NCBI RefSeq assembly: GCF_019704315.1
Contig: NZ_AP024597.1
Coordinates: 1,550,001-1,614,000 of the forward strand
Length of the DNA stretch: 64,000 nucleotides
Origin: Stygiolobus caldivivus
Lineage (GTDB): Archaea > Thermoproteota > Thermoprotei_A > Sulfolobales > Sulfolobaceae
Reading direction: 5' to 3'
The translations under genes and the position numbers were made by a program. Positions 9,538 to 17,246 of the stretch are shown one piece after another (the stretch's first letter is position 1; every line of letters begins with the position of its first letter). A model generated the notes under the pieces. That model saw only the letters and a list, made by a program, of their open reading frames with translations, was not told where the DNA came from and ran no database searches.

Positions 9538-12531
9538 ATGATTTTAAGAACCATAACGTCACTATTGATAATATTTACAATCTGCCTTGAGTCCCTTTAC
9601 TTACCACTTTATGCGTCAAACCAGGCACTAGTCCCCAAACAGTATACCCAAGACCCTCCCTATTTCCCCATGGGAGTGTCTTCAATAGGTGAGACAGACA
9701 CCGGGATAAGTATACCCGTGGAAACACACTCGGTCTTAGGTTATGCAAGGATACAGCAGATAAGTGTAAGTTCAGCGTCACTACAATTTAACGTCGTATT
9801 GGTCGTCACTTCTCCTTCAACTGTTGAAGAGTTTTGGGTCCAAAACGCCATACAGTTTAACGGGGGACAGATGAGGTTTATAGATAACGTATGGAACTTT
9901 ACCTCACCCGACGCCAGCATGAACCCTAACGTGGTAGAGGGTAACGGGCACGTCGTAAGCGAACAGTTCGGTAACGCGGTCATCTCGTTCTACACTTACT
10001 GCACAAATTACAATACTTACACGTTACCAATGGACGTCCTATTCTTCACTAACGTAACACACACTGCAGGGGGTGCCGTAATAAAGCTCGGGTACGACCT
10101 CAACGGAGATTACACCACATACGACGTCGTCAGTATCGGGATACCTAACATAAATAACGCATATATTTTAGTCGCCCCAGAAAAGACCGGTAGCGGTGAC
10201 TGTTTTGACGTAGAGTTAGTCTGGGGAGGGTTCTCAAATAGCCAGACGGCTACGTTCCAGTCCCTAACTTCACAGCTCGCTATATATTACAAAGTAGAAG
10301 GGAAAAACTTATACTCACCTTTCCCTGCCGTGTATAACTTCGGTAGGGACACCGGGGACACCGCGTCAAATTTACAGTCATTTATATCAAATAACGGGAT
10401 GGTATGCGTGACCACAGGGACACCAAACCCCGAGTACCTAACAAGCTATTTTATGCCCGATATACCGGGGTGGACTATGGTAACCGTATTCTCCCCTAAA
10501 TACTATTTAGTTAACGGGTATAACACTACAGCAAATAACGGGTATAACCCCAGCCAGACAGATTACGGGTTACCTTACTTTACCTCATATACCTACCCTT
10601 CGCAGATACAAGTAGTCTTACCTACTTTTATGACTACTTTTTACAGATATACACCCCAGACTAGGGTGACCGGTACATCTAACTACAACACCAGTTCAAC
10701 TATCATAGACCTCAGTAACGGTAATTATATCCTCTTTGTAACATACCTGAAGATACCAAACCTACTTAGGGTTACAATTAACATACCTATGTGGGGTGTA
10801 GTTAACGGCACCCCGGAACTTATAAAGTCAGGGGAGTACTATTACGGTGAGGTCATAAAGCTACCACCCTATAACTACACCCAGATATCACCTGACGAAA
10901 GGTACTTGTTGATACCCAACGTCACATGTATAGTAGTTAGGGGTAATATATCCATACACGTAACAGAAGTACTACAGTACCTACTGAACGTGAACACGGA
11001 CTACCCATTAACCGTGGTCGTAAACGGTGTGAATGAGACAATTAGCGGCAGCCAGTGGTTCAACTCATCGGAGACCGTGAAAATCCCGGGTCAGTACTAC
11101 TACGTTTCAAAGGGACAGAGGGAAATGTTACTTAACCCCACAGTAATAGTGTTAAACCAGCCCGGTATACAATATAACGCCAGCTGGGTAACACAATACT
11201 TAGTCTTGATAAACTCACCCTTACCCGTCCACGAAGTGGTCGACGGTATCAATGAGACAGCCCCGAACATACAGTGGCTAAACCAGAGCACGACCTTAGA
11301 AATCCCTGAGCAGACATATTACTCCTCAGGGACGGAGAGGTGGGTCTTGACCAAGACGTTAGAGGTGACCGTAAATTCGCCGGTGAACTTCACCGCCTCG
11401 TGGTTATTACAGTACTTCGTAGTCTTACCCAGAGAGACACTTGTAGAAGTCAACGGCACTTGGGAGAACATGAGCACCGGGTGGGTCAACAACGGGACTG
11501 TAATAACCGTGCCCGGTCACTACTTGTACTTAAGCAAATTTGAGAGGGTAGCCTTCTACAACACGACACCACTGAGGTTAACAGTAAACTCGTCAAGGAC
11601 GATAATAATAGACTTCGCATACCAGTATTATATAAAGATCAGCAAAGTCATACCCGGTTACGTAAACGGGACCCTAATTAACGTGACTTCAAACTGGTAC
11701 AATAACGGTACTGTGATCAAATTCAAGCCGTCATATTATAACTATTTGAGCAAATACGAGAGGATCGTCTGTATACCTAACACTACCGAGCTAACGGTGA
11801 CTTCACCCTTCAACTTAACAGTATCACTAACAAAGCAATACTTTGTAAACGTTAACTCGCCTTTCTCCGTTAAGGCACTAGTGAGGGGACAAGAGGTCAA
11901 TTTTACGACGAACTGGTACGAGTCAGGGTGTGAAGTCCTCATCCCAAGACAGTACGTATACGTCAACGACTTTACACGCTACGTACTGGTCAACAACGAG
12001 ACTGTCACTATCTCCTCCCATATCAACTTCACCGCTGTATGGAGGCTACAATATTTCGTTAACGTGACCTCTAATTACCCTGCGTATGCGTTATTAAACG
12101 GTCACATAATAAATTTCACTCCCTCTTGGTACTTTAACGGCAGTGAGGTCACAGTGTTAACTAACATAACGTACCCCGTCTCTCAGGGTGAGAGGTATGC
12201 GGTCTTCTCTATTACACCTCAAAGCAACTTCTCTGTGACAAAGCCAGAGTCCGTAAAAGTGGTCTACTACCCCCAATATTACGTGGTAATTAACGGAAAA
12301 GGGAGTTGGTACTTCAACGGGACTACCGTGACCCTCGAGGAAACGGTACCTTACTACCTCTCAGTTTCTTGGAAAGGGACTTACTCCCTACCTAACGGTG
12401 CTGTAGTCGTTGTAGACAAGCCCATAAATGAAGAAGCCGTCGTAAGGCCTAACATTATCAACATACTAACCACATTACTAATAGTGGTCTCGGCAATACT
12501 CTTAACTATAGCTTCATTAAAGAGGAGATAG
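9538..12531 (+). CDS. thermopsin-like acid protease with C-terminal repeats and membrane anchor
   Basis: A 997-residue exported protein. It starts with a Sec-type signal (hydrophobic residues 5-27, ending near L-Y-A-S). Residues about 40-330 resemble thermopsin (peptidase family A5): the P-M-G-V-S-S-I-G-E motif near residue 43, the G-Y-A-R-I segment, A-S-L-Q-F-N-V-V-L-V-V, and the F-W-V-Q-N-A-I-Q-F motif. Thermopsins are pepsin-like acid proteases secreted by Sulfolobus. Residues about 479-960 form about seven tandem units of roughly 70 residues. A single hydrophobic helix followed by K-R-R at the C-terminus would anchor the protein in the membrane. N-x-S/T sequons are very frequent. Classical thermopsin is much shorter (about 340 residues), so this is a long, tethered variant; its activity is not proven by sequence. 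Confidence 0.85.
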   Translation: MILRTITSLLIIFTICLESLYLPLYASNQALVPKQYTQDPPYFPMGVSSIGETDTGISIPVETHSVLGYARIQQISVSSASLQFNVVLVVTSPSTVEEFWVQNAIQFNGGQMRFIDNVWNFTSPDASMNPNVVEGNGHVVSEQFGNAVISFYTYCTNYNTYTLPMDVLFFTNVTHTAGGAVIKLGYDLNGDYTTYDVVSIGIPNINNAYILVAPEKTGSGDCFDVELVWGGFSNSQTATFQSLTSQLAIYYKVEGKNLYSPFPAVYNFGRDTGDTASNLQSFISNNGMVCVTTGTPNPEYLTSYFMPDIPGWTMVTVFSPKYYLVNGYNTTANNGYNPSQTDYGLPYFTSYTYPSQIQVVLPTFMTTFYRYTPQTRVTGTSNYNTSSTIIDLSNGNYILFVTYLKIPNLLRVTINIPMWGVVNGTPELIKSGEYYYGEVIKLPPYNYTQISPDERYLLIPNVTCIVVRGNISIHVTEVLQYLLNVNTDYPLTVVVNGVNETISGSQWFNSSETVKIPGQYYYVSKGQREMLLNPTVIVLNQPGIQYNASWVTQYLVLINSPLPVHEVVDGINETAPNIQWLNQSTTLEIPEQTYYSSGTERWVLTKTLEVTVNSPVNFTASWLLQYFVVLPRETLVEVNGTWENMSTGWVNNGTVITVPGHYLYLSKFERVAFYNTTPLRLTVNSSRTIIIDFAYQYYIKISKVIPGYVNGTLINVTSNWYNNGTVIKFKPSYYNYLSKYERIVCIPNTTELTVTSPFNLTVSLTKQYFVNVNSPFSVKALVRGQEVNFTTNWYESGCEVLIPRQYVYVNDFTRYVLVNNETVTISSHINFTAVWRLQYFVNVTSNYPAYALLNGHIINFTPSWYFNGSEVTVLTNITYPVSQGERYAVFSITPQSNFSVTKPESVKVVYYPQYYVVINGKGSWYFNGTTVTLEETVPYYLSVSWKGTYSLPNGAVVVVDKPINEEAVVRPNIINILTTLLIVVSAILLTIASLKRR
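10975..12420 (+). repeat. about seven protein-level tandem repeats in the thermopsin-like gene
   Basis: Each unit of roughly 70 codons begins Q-Y-(F/Y/L)-V and contains V-N-G, then an N-x-T sequon, then W-x-N-x-G-T-x-V-x-I-P, then Y-x-Y-(V/L)-S-x-x-E-R and N-F-T-A-S-W. The DNA copies have diverged, so the homology is at protein level. The last unit is shortened. The pattern suggests a stacked beta-rich stalk between the protease domain and the membrane anchor. Confidence 0.75.
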
Positions 12532-12602
12532 GGACTATGTTCTATTGGCTTAACGGCGAGGAATACATCGGATTAATAAGTAATGAGTGTACTAACTAGC
12601 CT

Positions 12603-13457
12603 ATGTATTTTACACTTAGTTTTTTGGTGCTTTACGGCATTAGCCTCTTAATAGGGAGAAAGATAAAGGTACCGACGCTCGTTTCTAACTCAGTTATTCT
12701 CTTACTCATATTTACCGTGTCTTTCTGGGGAGGGGAGTCCCTGACGCTCTCTTCAGCACTCGACATATTAGTGTTGAGCCTGCTCATGGCGTTATCACTC
12801 ACCTTAGTCACGTACCTTTTGGGACTGTTCTTTGTAAGCAACATATACCACCAAAATGTCAAGGCGAACTGGAAAGTCCAAGCTAAGTACCTGAGCCCCT
12901 TGGTCTTAGGCTTAATTACTGGTATACTGGTCAAGGTTAAGGTACCTTTTGAGAGTGTAATAGACTATGAACTTTACTTACTCGCTTTCGTGATAGGGGT
13001 GGACATAGGGCGGAACTTTAACTTTGAGCTCTTAAAAAGGACTAAAGGACTAGCGGTCTTCTCGATAGTCGCAGACATCGTAGGGGGTGTGTTAATAGCG
13101 GTATTTTTCTCGTTCCTGATGCCGTTGAAGGCTACGTTGATGATCTCCTTAGGCTCAGGCTGGTACTCCTACACAGGCCCTTTCGTCGCTAAGTACTTCG
13201 GGCCTACATTAGGCGTAACCGCATTCCTAGCAAACTTCTTGAGAGAACAACTGGCCTTTGTCCTGCTCCCGGTATTACTCAGGTTAAAACCTACACCCAT
13301 AGGTGCTATAGCAGTGGGTGGAGCTACTTCCATGGACGTGACCCTACCCCTATACGTGGACTTGTTTGGAGGGGAATACGCAATAGGTGCAATGATTAAT
13401 GGGTTAGTCCTGACACTCTTAGTCCCCATCATCCTACCCTTAATAAGCCTATTATGA
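12603..13457 (+). CDS. lysO: LysO-family (DUF340) amino-acid exporter
   Basis: A 284-residue membrane protein with about eight hydrophobic segments. The C-terminal half matches the LysO/YbjE family, whose E. coli member exports lysine: a G-S-G-W-Y-S-Y-T-G-P motif around residue 185, then L-G-V-T-A-F-L-A-N-F-L-R-E, and G-G-A-T-S-M-D-V-T-L-P around residue 240. The family usually carries conserved charged residues within these re-entrant segments, and the corresponding arginine-glutamate and aspartate are present. It lies 71 bases after the thermopsin-like gene on the same strand. Co-location with an APC permease suggests amino-acid balance in a cell that takes up peptide digests; the substrate is inferred from the family only. 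Confidence 0.82.
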   Translation: MYFTLSFLVLYGISLLIGRKIKVPTLVSNSVILLLIFTVSFWGGESLTLSSALDILVLSLLMALSLTLVTYLLGLFFVSNIYHQNVKANWKVQAKYLSPLVLGLITGILVKVKVPFESVIDYELYLLAFVIGVDIGRNFNFELLKRTKGLAVFSIVADIVGGVLIAVFFSFLMPLKATLMISLGSGWYSYTGPFVAKYFGPTLGVTAFLANFLREQLAFVLLPVLLRLKPTPIGAIAVGGATSMDVTLPLYVDLFGGEYAIGAMINGLVLTLLVPIILPLISLL

Positions 13458-13840
13458 CTGGTTCACAATGTGGCTATCTGTAGAGGACTGCGTTTATTAA
13501 ACTGTATATAGTCTTTATTCTATGGTAGCGATAAAAGGGTTAAAGGGATATTAGTTTGTCCTTGTTAAGGTCGAATAAGCTATTAGACCGCGTCCTCTTA
13601 ACTCTATTCTGAAATACCATAAGCTTTTACCACGAAAACGTTAGCGGAAGGAGAGATATCCCTCACCTCGGAGTAACCGTGTAAAACATACGTATAACGA
13701 ACCTTAAGGACAGAAAAGGCTTCAGGACTCAGCGACAACAATATGTCCGCCCTCCTAGTTTCTAAAATAAAGTCATACCTTTACGATTGGGCGTGACTTA
13801 TTACAATAAAGCTTAAGAGACCTATTAGAGAGAGTATAAT
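13458..13840. other. non-coding gap after lysO
   Basis: No gene or strong repeat was seen in these 383 bases. A TATA-like sequence (AGCTTAAGA, about 13810-13818) precedes the next ATG by about 27 bases, fitting a leaderless start. Confidence 0.45.
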
Positions 13841-14095
13841 ATGAACTTCTCGTTTAACGGTTTCCAAATCTCATCTAACGGCCCTATATTCTTCTTCCCA
13901 GCTACCTTTACCGTGATGGTAGATAACCAGTTCGGTAACATGATTATCGAGTTCCAGAGACCTACAGTCGAGTCAGTCGAAGGAGAGGCTTTCGTAACGA
14001 TAGGCGTAGATGAGGGAGGTAGGGTCTCTTATATATCTATAGAACCCTTAGACCCAGAGCTAAAAGAGAGAGTAAAGATGATTAAGAATGAGTGA
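13841..14095 (+). CDS. small protein of unknown function, first gene of a three-gene operon
   Basis: An 84-residue protein that I do not recognise. The N-terminal half is hydrophobic and aromatic (N-F-S-F-N-G-F-Q-I-S-S-N-G-P-I-F-F-F) but is not a clear membrane helix. The second half (V-T-I-G-V-D-E-G-G-R-V-S-Y-I-S-I-E) has the alternating pattern of a small beta-sheet protein, loosely like DUF2283-type proteins; that resemblance is weak. The start has a TATA-like box at leaderless distance. The gene overlaps the next one by eight bases, so the two are translationally linked. Confidence 0.6.
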   Translation: MNFSFNGFQISSNGPIFFFPATFTVMVDNQFGNMIIEFQRPTVESVEGEAFVTIGVDEGGRVSYISIEPLDPELKERVKMIKNE

Positions 14096-14474
14096 AGTAA
14101 GCTACAGCTTGGAGGAGGTACATGAGGGGAGGTACAAAGTAGAGACTGAAGACGAGGAATTAGAAATAGTTATACACCCCGTATTAATTAAGGTGTTTAA
14201 GAAAGACCAGAAGTTCTCCTTTTCCGTAAACAACGTAGTCTCAGTATACACTAATACGCCGAGGTTCGGGCCCCTCTGTTCAGCGAACATGCTGAGCTCA
14301 AGACCTGCAAAGATAAAAAAGGTGGAGAGTTTAGTCGAGCCTAAAATAAGGGTAAAAGTTGGAGACAGGGAGTTTGAGGTCATCATAGCCGTTACTAATA
14401 TCTCAATATACCCCGAGTACAGAGACTCATCTGGTGCACCGTGTACTATCGTATCTACGGTGGTCATGTATTAA
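14088..14474 (+). CDS. unknown 128-residue protein, second gene of the operon
   Basis: The gene begins with ATG inside the last codons of the preceding gene. The protein is soluble, rich in valine, lysine and glutamate, and appears to be mostly beta structure (repeated alternating hydrophobic stretches such as I-R-V-K-V-G-D-R-E-F-E-V-I-I-A-V). Two cysteines (in G-P-L-C-S-A and G-A-P-C-T-I) are conspicuous. No family was recognised. The downstream gene begins inside its last codons in another frame, and the three-gene overlap suggests a jointly expressed complex, perhaps a toxin with partners. Confidence 0.6.
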   Translation: MSEVSYSLEEVHEGRYKVETEDEELEIVIHPVLIKVFKKDQKFSFSVNNVVSVYTNTPRFGPLCSANMLSSRPAKIKKVESLVEPKIRVKVGDREFEVIIAVTNISIYPEYRDSSGAPCTIVSTVVMY

Positions 14475-14763
14475 ATGCGAATTGACAAGACACGCTTCAG
14501 AGAGGCTACGCTTAAGACTAGAAGAGTTAACTCAAGTTTACGGTATTGAGATAGTAGGAAAAGTGAGGAGGGCAATAGACCAGTTCTGTAATAGTAAGGA
14601 CATAAGGTCAAAGAAGGTCGACGGTGAAGAGAGCTACTGTATGTGGTTAAACGGCCTAACTTTAGTAATTATCTTCACCACTACCGGTGACGTAAGGAAG
14701 ATCATTACTCTTTTCCCTACCAACAAAAGGTCTAGCCGTAGAAAAGTTTTACCCACAAGCTAG
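14434..14763 (+). CDS. possible RelE/DUF4258-like small toxin, third gene of the operon
   Basis: The frame encodes up to 109 residues. Similarity to families such as DUF4258 begins at T-R-H-A-S-E-R-L, a motif usually within a few residues of the N-terminus, so the real start may be the TTG at 14482 or a non-ATG codon just before it; the ATG at 14434 would add 16 residues inside the preceding gene. The rest follows the short alpha-beta pattern of these proteins: helix, K-V-D-G-E-E-S-Y-C strand, then L-T-L-V-I-I-F-T-T and K-I-I-T-L-F-P strands. Such proteins are suspected mRNA-targeting toxins. The assignment is tentative and no catalytic residues are claimed. Confidence 0.55.
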   Translation: MHRVLSYLRWSCIKCELTRHASERLRLRLEELTQVYGIEIVGKVRRAIDQFCNSKDIRSKKVDGEESYCMWLNGLTLVIIFTTTGDVRKIITLFPTNKRSSRRKVLPTS

Positions 14764-14843
14764 CTAAAAAGCAACCTCATGGAGAAGCAAAGAGAAAAGA
14801 GGGAAATAAAAAATATAATAACGTAATAACTCTAGGAATTGTT

Positions 14844-15356
14844 TTACGGGACTTGAGTTATCCTCTTAACGAACCGGCACTTTTGCAATACCTTAAACTT
14901 ATTAAGGGACCTAGGAATTACGAGTTCGTCGACCGATATGATAGAGTCTATATATTTATCGAATGTGGTGTCGTCGATGTCCTCCAAGACTAACTTCTTT
15001 ATGTTCCTGAACGAAACAGGCTTGCCCATGGCTACTATTTCGTTCTTGTTCGCGTTTAGCTCCTCCACATCAGAGACTATGACTACGTCCTTCTTAGCTT
15101 CATTAAACCCTTCAATAAACGCCCTTCCAGTCTCTCTAGCTTTGTACACCGCGTCATCTAACTTTTCTCCTGCTTTCCCTGCTATACCCAAGAAAGTACT
15201 CATAGCCTGGTTCATTATTTCGCCTACCGTCTTACCGCTTTGCCTTGATAAGTTCACTATCCTAGTATAAAGGTCACTGTCTATCCCCCTTACAGTAATG
15301 GTCTTTTTATTATCGTTGTTATTATTTTGTCCCTGTTGGTCAGGCCCTGATGACAT
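14844..15356 (-). CDS. ribbon-helix-helix protein with C-terminal extension
   Basis: A 170-residue protein. After a polar, asparagine-rich leader (residues 1-17) comes a ribbon-helix-helix-like segment, K-T-I-T-V-R-G-I-D-S-D-L-Y-T-R-I, followed by a helix and S-G-K-T-V-G-E-I-M-N-Q-A-M. That is the layout of Arc/MetJ/CopG-type DNA-binding or antitoxin proteins. The C-terminal hundred residues (V-V-I-V-S-D-V-E-E-L-N and later K-K-L-V-L-E-D-I-D-D) look like an alpha/beta domain I do not recognise. The start fits a TATA-like box (ACTTATTTAA, minus strand) about 29 bases upstream. It may act as a regulator with a sensing domain, and no toxin partner is adjacent. Confidence 0.65.
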   Translation of the reverse strand: MSSGPDQQGQNNNNDNKKTITVRGIDSDLYTRIVNLSRQSGKTVGEIMNQAMSTFLGIAGKAGEKLDDAVYKARETGRAFIEGFNEAKKDVVIVSDVEELNANKNEIVAMGKPVSFRNIKKLVLEDIDDTTFDKYIDSIISVDELVIPRSLNKFKVLQKCRFVKRITQVP

Positions 15357-15489
15357 ATATGTATATTTGTAAGATGGTTAAATAAGTTTTACTGTAATAC
15401 ATGCAATACCACATATTGTTAGTCCTTAATTTACGGTTCGCCGATGCCTTCAGCTTACTCTCACAAGTCGTAACTACGACACCTTTCCC

Positions 15490-16350
15490 TCACAGCTTGT
15501 TTAGCTTGGACTTCACCATATTCACGACTTTGTCGTCAGCTTTCAACCACTTAAACTCCTCCGGTAGGACTTCTACTCCACGCAGGTTGACGTCATGTAG
15601 TATCCTCGCTACCTTGTCGGCTTTAGACATGACGGAAATTACAGCGTCTTCTAGTCCCTCTCCCTCTTTTACCCTGAGGACGACCTCAGCTATCTTATTA
15701 AACTCGTCCGGGACCCCTACTGTAGATCCCCTTAGCTTTATCTTTACTCTGGGATAATCGTAACCCCTTTTCCTCGCGAGTTCGGATGTAGCAAACTTCA
15801 GCCTCCTGCCCTTATCTACTATACCCCCTAATATGAACACGTCTGCCCCCCTAATTATTTTCTCATCCGCTTCGACATCACCGTAAGGGTCTAGGACTAT
15901 AGTGGGGGCATCTGACTTAAAGGAACTGGTCGTAACTGCTTTCCCGACTTTCATATCGCCCACTACGACCATGTTGCCGTCCCACCAGAATTTCCTTACT
16001 ACGTTCAATGTCATAAACAGCTGTGTTATAGTCTTCTTCTTTTCCTCTTCATCTAAGGCGTTAAAGAGGCCCAGGTCAACGACGACCTTGGGGTACTGTG
16101 GAGGGTCGGGTATTATGTTCTTACCCCCTTTTCTGTAAATACAATCGCTCTTTTCACTCCCCTTACTTTTAAGGAGCTTAATACCATCACTCTCCTTGAC
16201 TACTATCCCTTCCCTCCGCTCTTCAACTATCCCGTAACCCTTTACGAGCATTTTCACGGCAAGTTTCTGTAGGTCAGGGGTTTCTCTACCTATGTGGAGA
16301 GAGATGTAGCCCAATTCCCTTAACCGCGAGGAAAAATAAGTGTAAAGCAC
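15490..16350 (-). CDS. trm10: Trm10-family tRNA position-9 methyltransferase
   Basis: A 286-residue SPOUT-class methyltransferase. Signature segments of the Trm10 family are present: V-V-V-D-L-G-L-F-N (around residue 90), then T-I-V-L-D-P-Y-G-D, the knot region A-D-V-F-I-L-G-G-I-V-D-K-G (around 180-192), and P-R-V-K-I-K-L-R-G-S-T-V-G-V-P-D, followed by I-N/A-K-I-A-E-V-V-L. Archaeal Trm10 makes m1A and/or m1G at position 9 of tRNA; the Sulfolobus acidocaldarius enzyme is known to act on A9. About 100 N-terminal residues precede the SPOUT core. The start is GTG, chosen because a TATA-like TATTTAAA (about 16373-16380, minus strand) stands at leaderless distance and no ATG is in frame nearby. Confidence 0.85.
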   Translation of the reverse strand: MLYTYFSSRLRELGYISLHIGRETPDLQKLAVKMLVKGYGIVEERREGIVVKESDGIKLLKSKGSEKSDCIYRKGGKNIIPDPPQYPKVVVDLGLFNALDEEEKKKTITQLFMTLNVVRKFWWDGNMVVVGDMKVGKAVTTSSFKSDAPTIVLDPYGDVEADEKIIRGADVFILGGIVDKGRRLKFATSELARKRGYDYPRVKIKLRGSTVGVPDEFNKIAEVVLRVKEGEGLEDAVISVMSKADKVARILHDVNLRGVEVLPEEFKWLKADDKVVNMVKSKLNKL

Positions 16351-16394
16351 ATGAGAAAAGGGGATTACCCAGGTTTAAATAGTTTGTGAAGCTA

Positions 16395-16422
16395 CCGCCC
16401 TTATACCGAGATAAGGAGCGGG
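16395..16422. other. hairpin upstream of trm10
   Basis: CCGC-CCTTAT (16395-16404) faces ATAAGG-A-GCGG (16411-16421) with a one-base bulge and a six-base loop. It is upstream of the trm10 promoter. It could be a terminator, part of an unrecognised transcript, or chance. Confidence 0.3.
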
Positions 16423-16778
16423 CTAGGCTCTATAGTCCTTTTCAATAATAAACATGAACGTGACCAAACGTCCATTAGAACGCGGAGTAGTTGCGTAGCT
16501 TAACCCGTTCACTTCTACCGCGGTTAGACCCTCCCCCTTCAACCCTTTACAATTTAGTTAACCTGAAATAAATTATATAAAGTGTGGACTTAGTCCCAAT
16601 TCATGAGCAGGTCTACCGGATAATAATTCAGACGTCGCAATTTTAACCCTCATTTAAATTTCTTATTGTAATAATAACGTGTCCAAAAAGGAGGTCGGAT
16701 TTAAGATAATTTTGAATAAATTACAAATTAATGAAATTATTGACCACACTCTGTTTCTCAGTGAATTTAACCACTCAT

Positions 16779-16920
16779 GCCGGTGTGGGCTATGCCCAAA
16801 AGGGCGGTTGCGGAAATATGGGCCCCCGTGCCGTTGAGTTCAAAGGAGTCCCACGATCCACCTACCGTTAAGCTGGGTAAGTGGTCGAGGGCTAAGCCCC
16901 TACACTGGATCATGAAGACG
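16779..16920 (+). mobile_element. relic element, copy 1 (possible transposon 3' end)
   Basis: This GC-rich stretch is clearly similar to the reverse complements of about 43735-43855 and 54005-54120. Shared blocks include GTGTGGGCT, the GGAAATATG block (with copy 3), AAAGGAGT, and the hairpin-like end GAGGGCTAAGCCCCTACACT. One frame stays open here (W-A-M-P-K-R-A-V-A-E-I-W), but the other copies are broken in the same region. The pattern resembles the C-terminal coding tail plus right-end hairpin of IS200/IS605-type (TnpB) elements, which are abundant in Sulfolobales. That identity is an inference without a recognised catalytic motif. Confidence 0.5.
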
Positions 16921-17045
16921 GATCACCGAAAAGGAAGTGTAGGGACAAATGATTTAGCCCCCTAACGAGGTAGAAAGAGGAAGGGATAAGGCTTAGCTTT
17001 TGTTACTTAATAAAGTATATTAACGTCCGCCCTTAAGTTTACCTT

Positions 17046-17246
17046 GTGGACCCCAAAGTCGTGATAAAGTTATTGGAGGATAGGCCCAGGCCTAGGGGTA
17101 GTAAGATAAGCGACGATGACCTGAGGAGGTTAGCCGGGCTCGCAAGGGAAAACATAAAGGTGCTTGAAGAGTTGGGGTGCTGGAAGACAGAAGGTGGTAT
17201 AATATACTACAAGACCGGTTGCTTAGGGAGTTACTTTCCAGAGTAG
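17046..17246 (+). CDS. small protein upstream of a nucleotidyltransferase
   Basis: A 66-residue protein starting with GTG. A TATA-like AGTATATTA about 27 bases upstream fits a leaderless start. It is helical and charged in the first two thirds (K-I-S-D-D-D-L-R-R-L-A-G-L-A-R-E-N-I-K-V-L-E-E-L), ending in a short W-K-T-E-G-G-I-I-Y-Y-K-T-G strand region. No family was recognised. It overlaps the following nucleotidyltransferase gene by up to 70 bases in another frame, so the two are probably expressed together. This arrangement recalls small antitoxin-like partners of minimal nucleotidyltransferases, though no HEPN or MNT partner motif is visible. Confidence 0.55.
   Translation: MDPKVVIKLLEDRPRPRGSKISDDDLRRLAGLARENIKVLEELGCWKTEGGIIYYKTGCLGSYFPE

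Larger units (their letters stand above)
16351..17045. other. gap of 695 bases with a relic element
   Basis: The gap holds the trm10 promoter and hairpin at the left, AT-rich sequence with no gene in the middle, and the GC-rich relic at 16779-16920. A TATA-like AGTATATTA at about 17014-17022 precedes the GTG at 17046. Confidence 0.5.

Noticed and set aside
15401-15757. 118-residue plus-strand frame
   Set aside because: Largely antisense to the Trm10 gene, whose protein has clear family motifs.
16777-16965. 62-residue frame M-P-V-W-A-M-P-K-R as an intact gene
   Set aside because: It coincides with the relic element; the matching parts of the other two copies have stops and indels, so an intact gene is unlikely.
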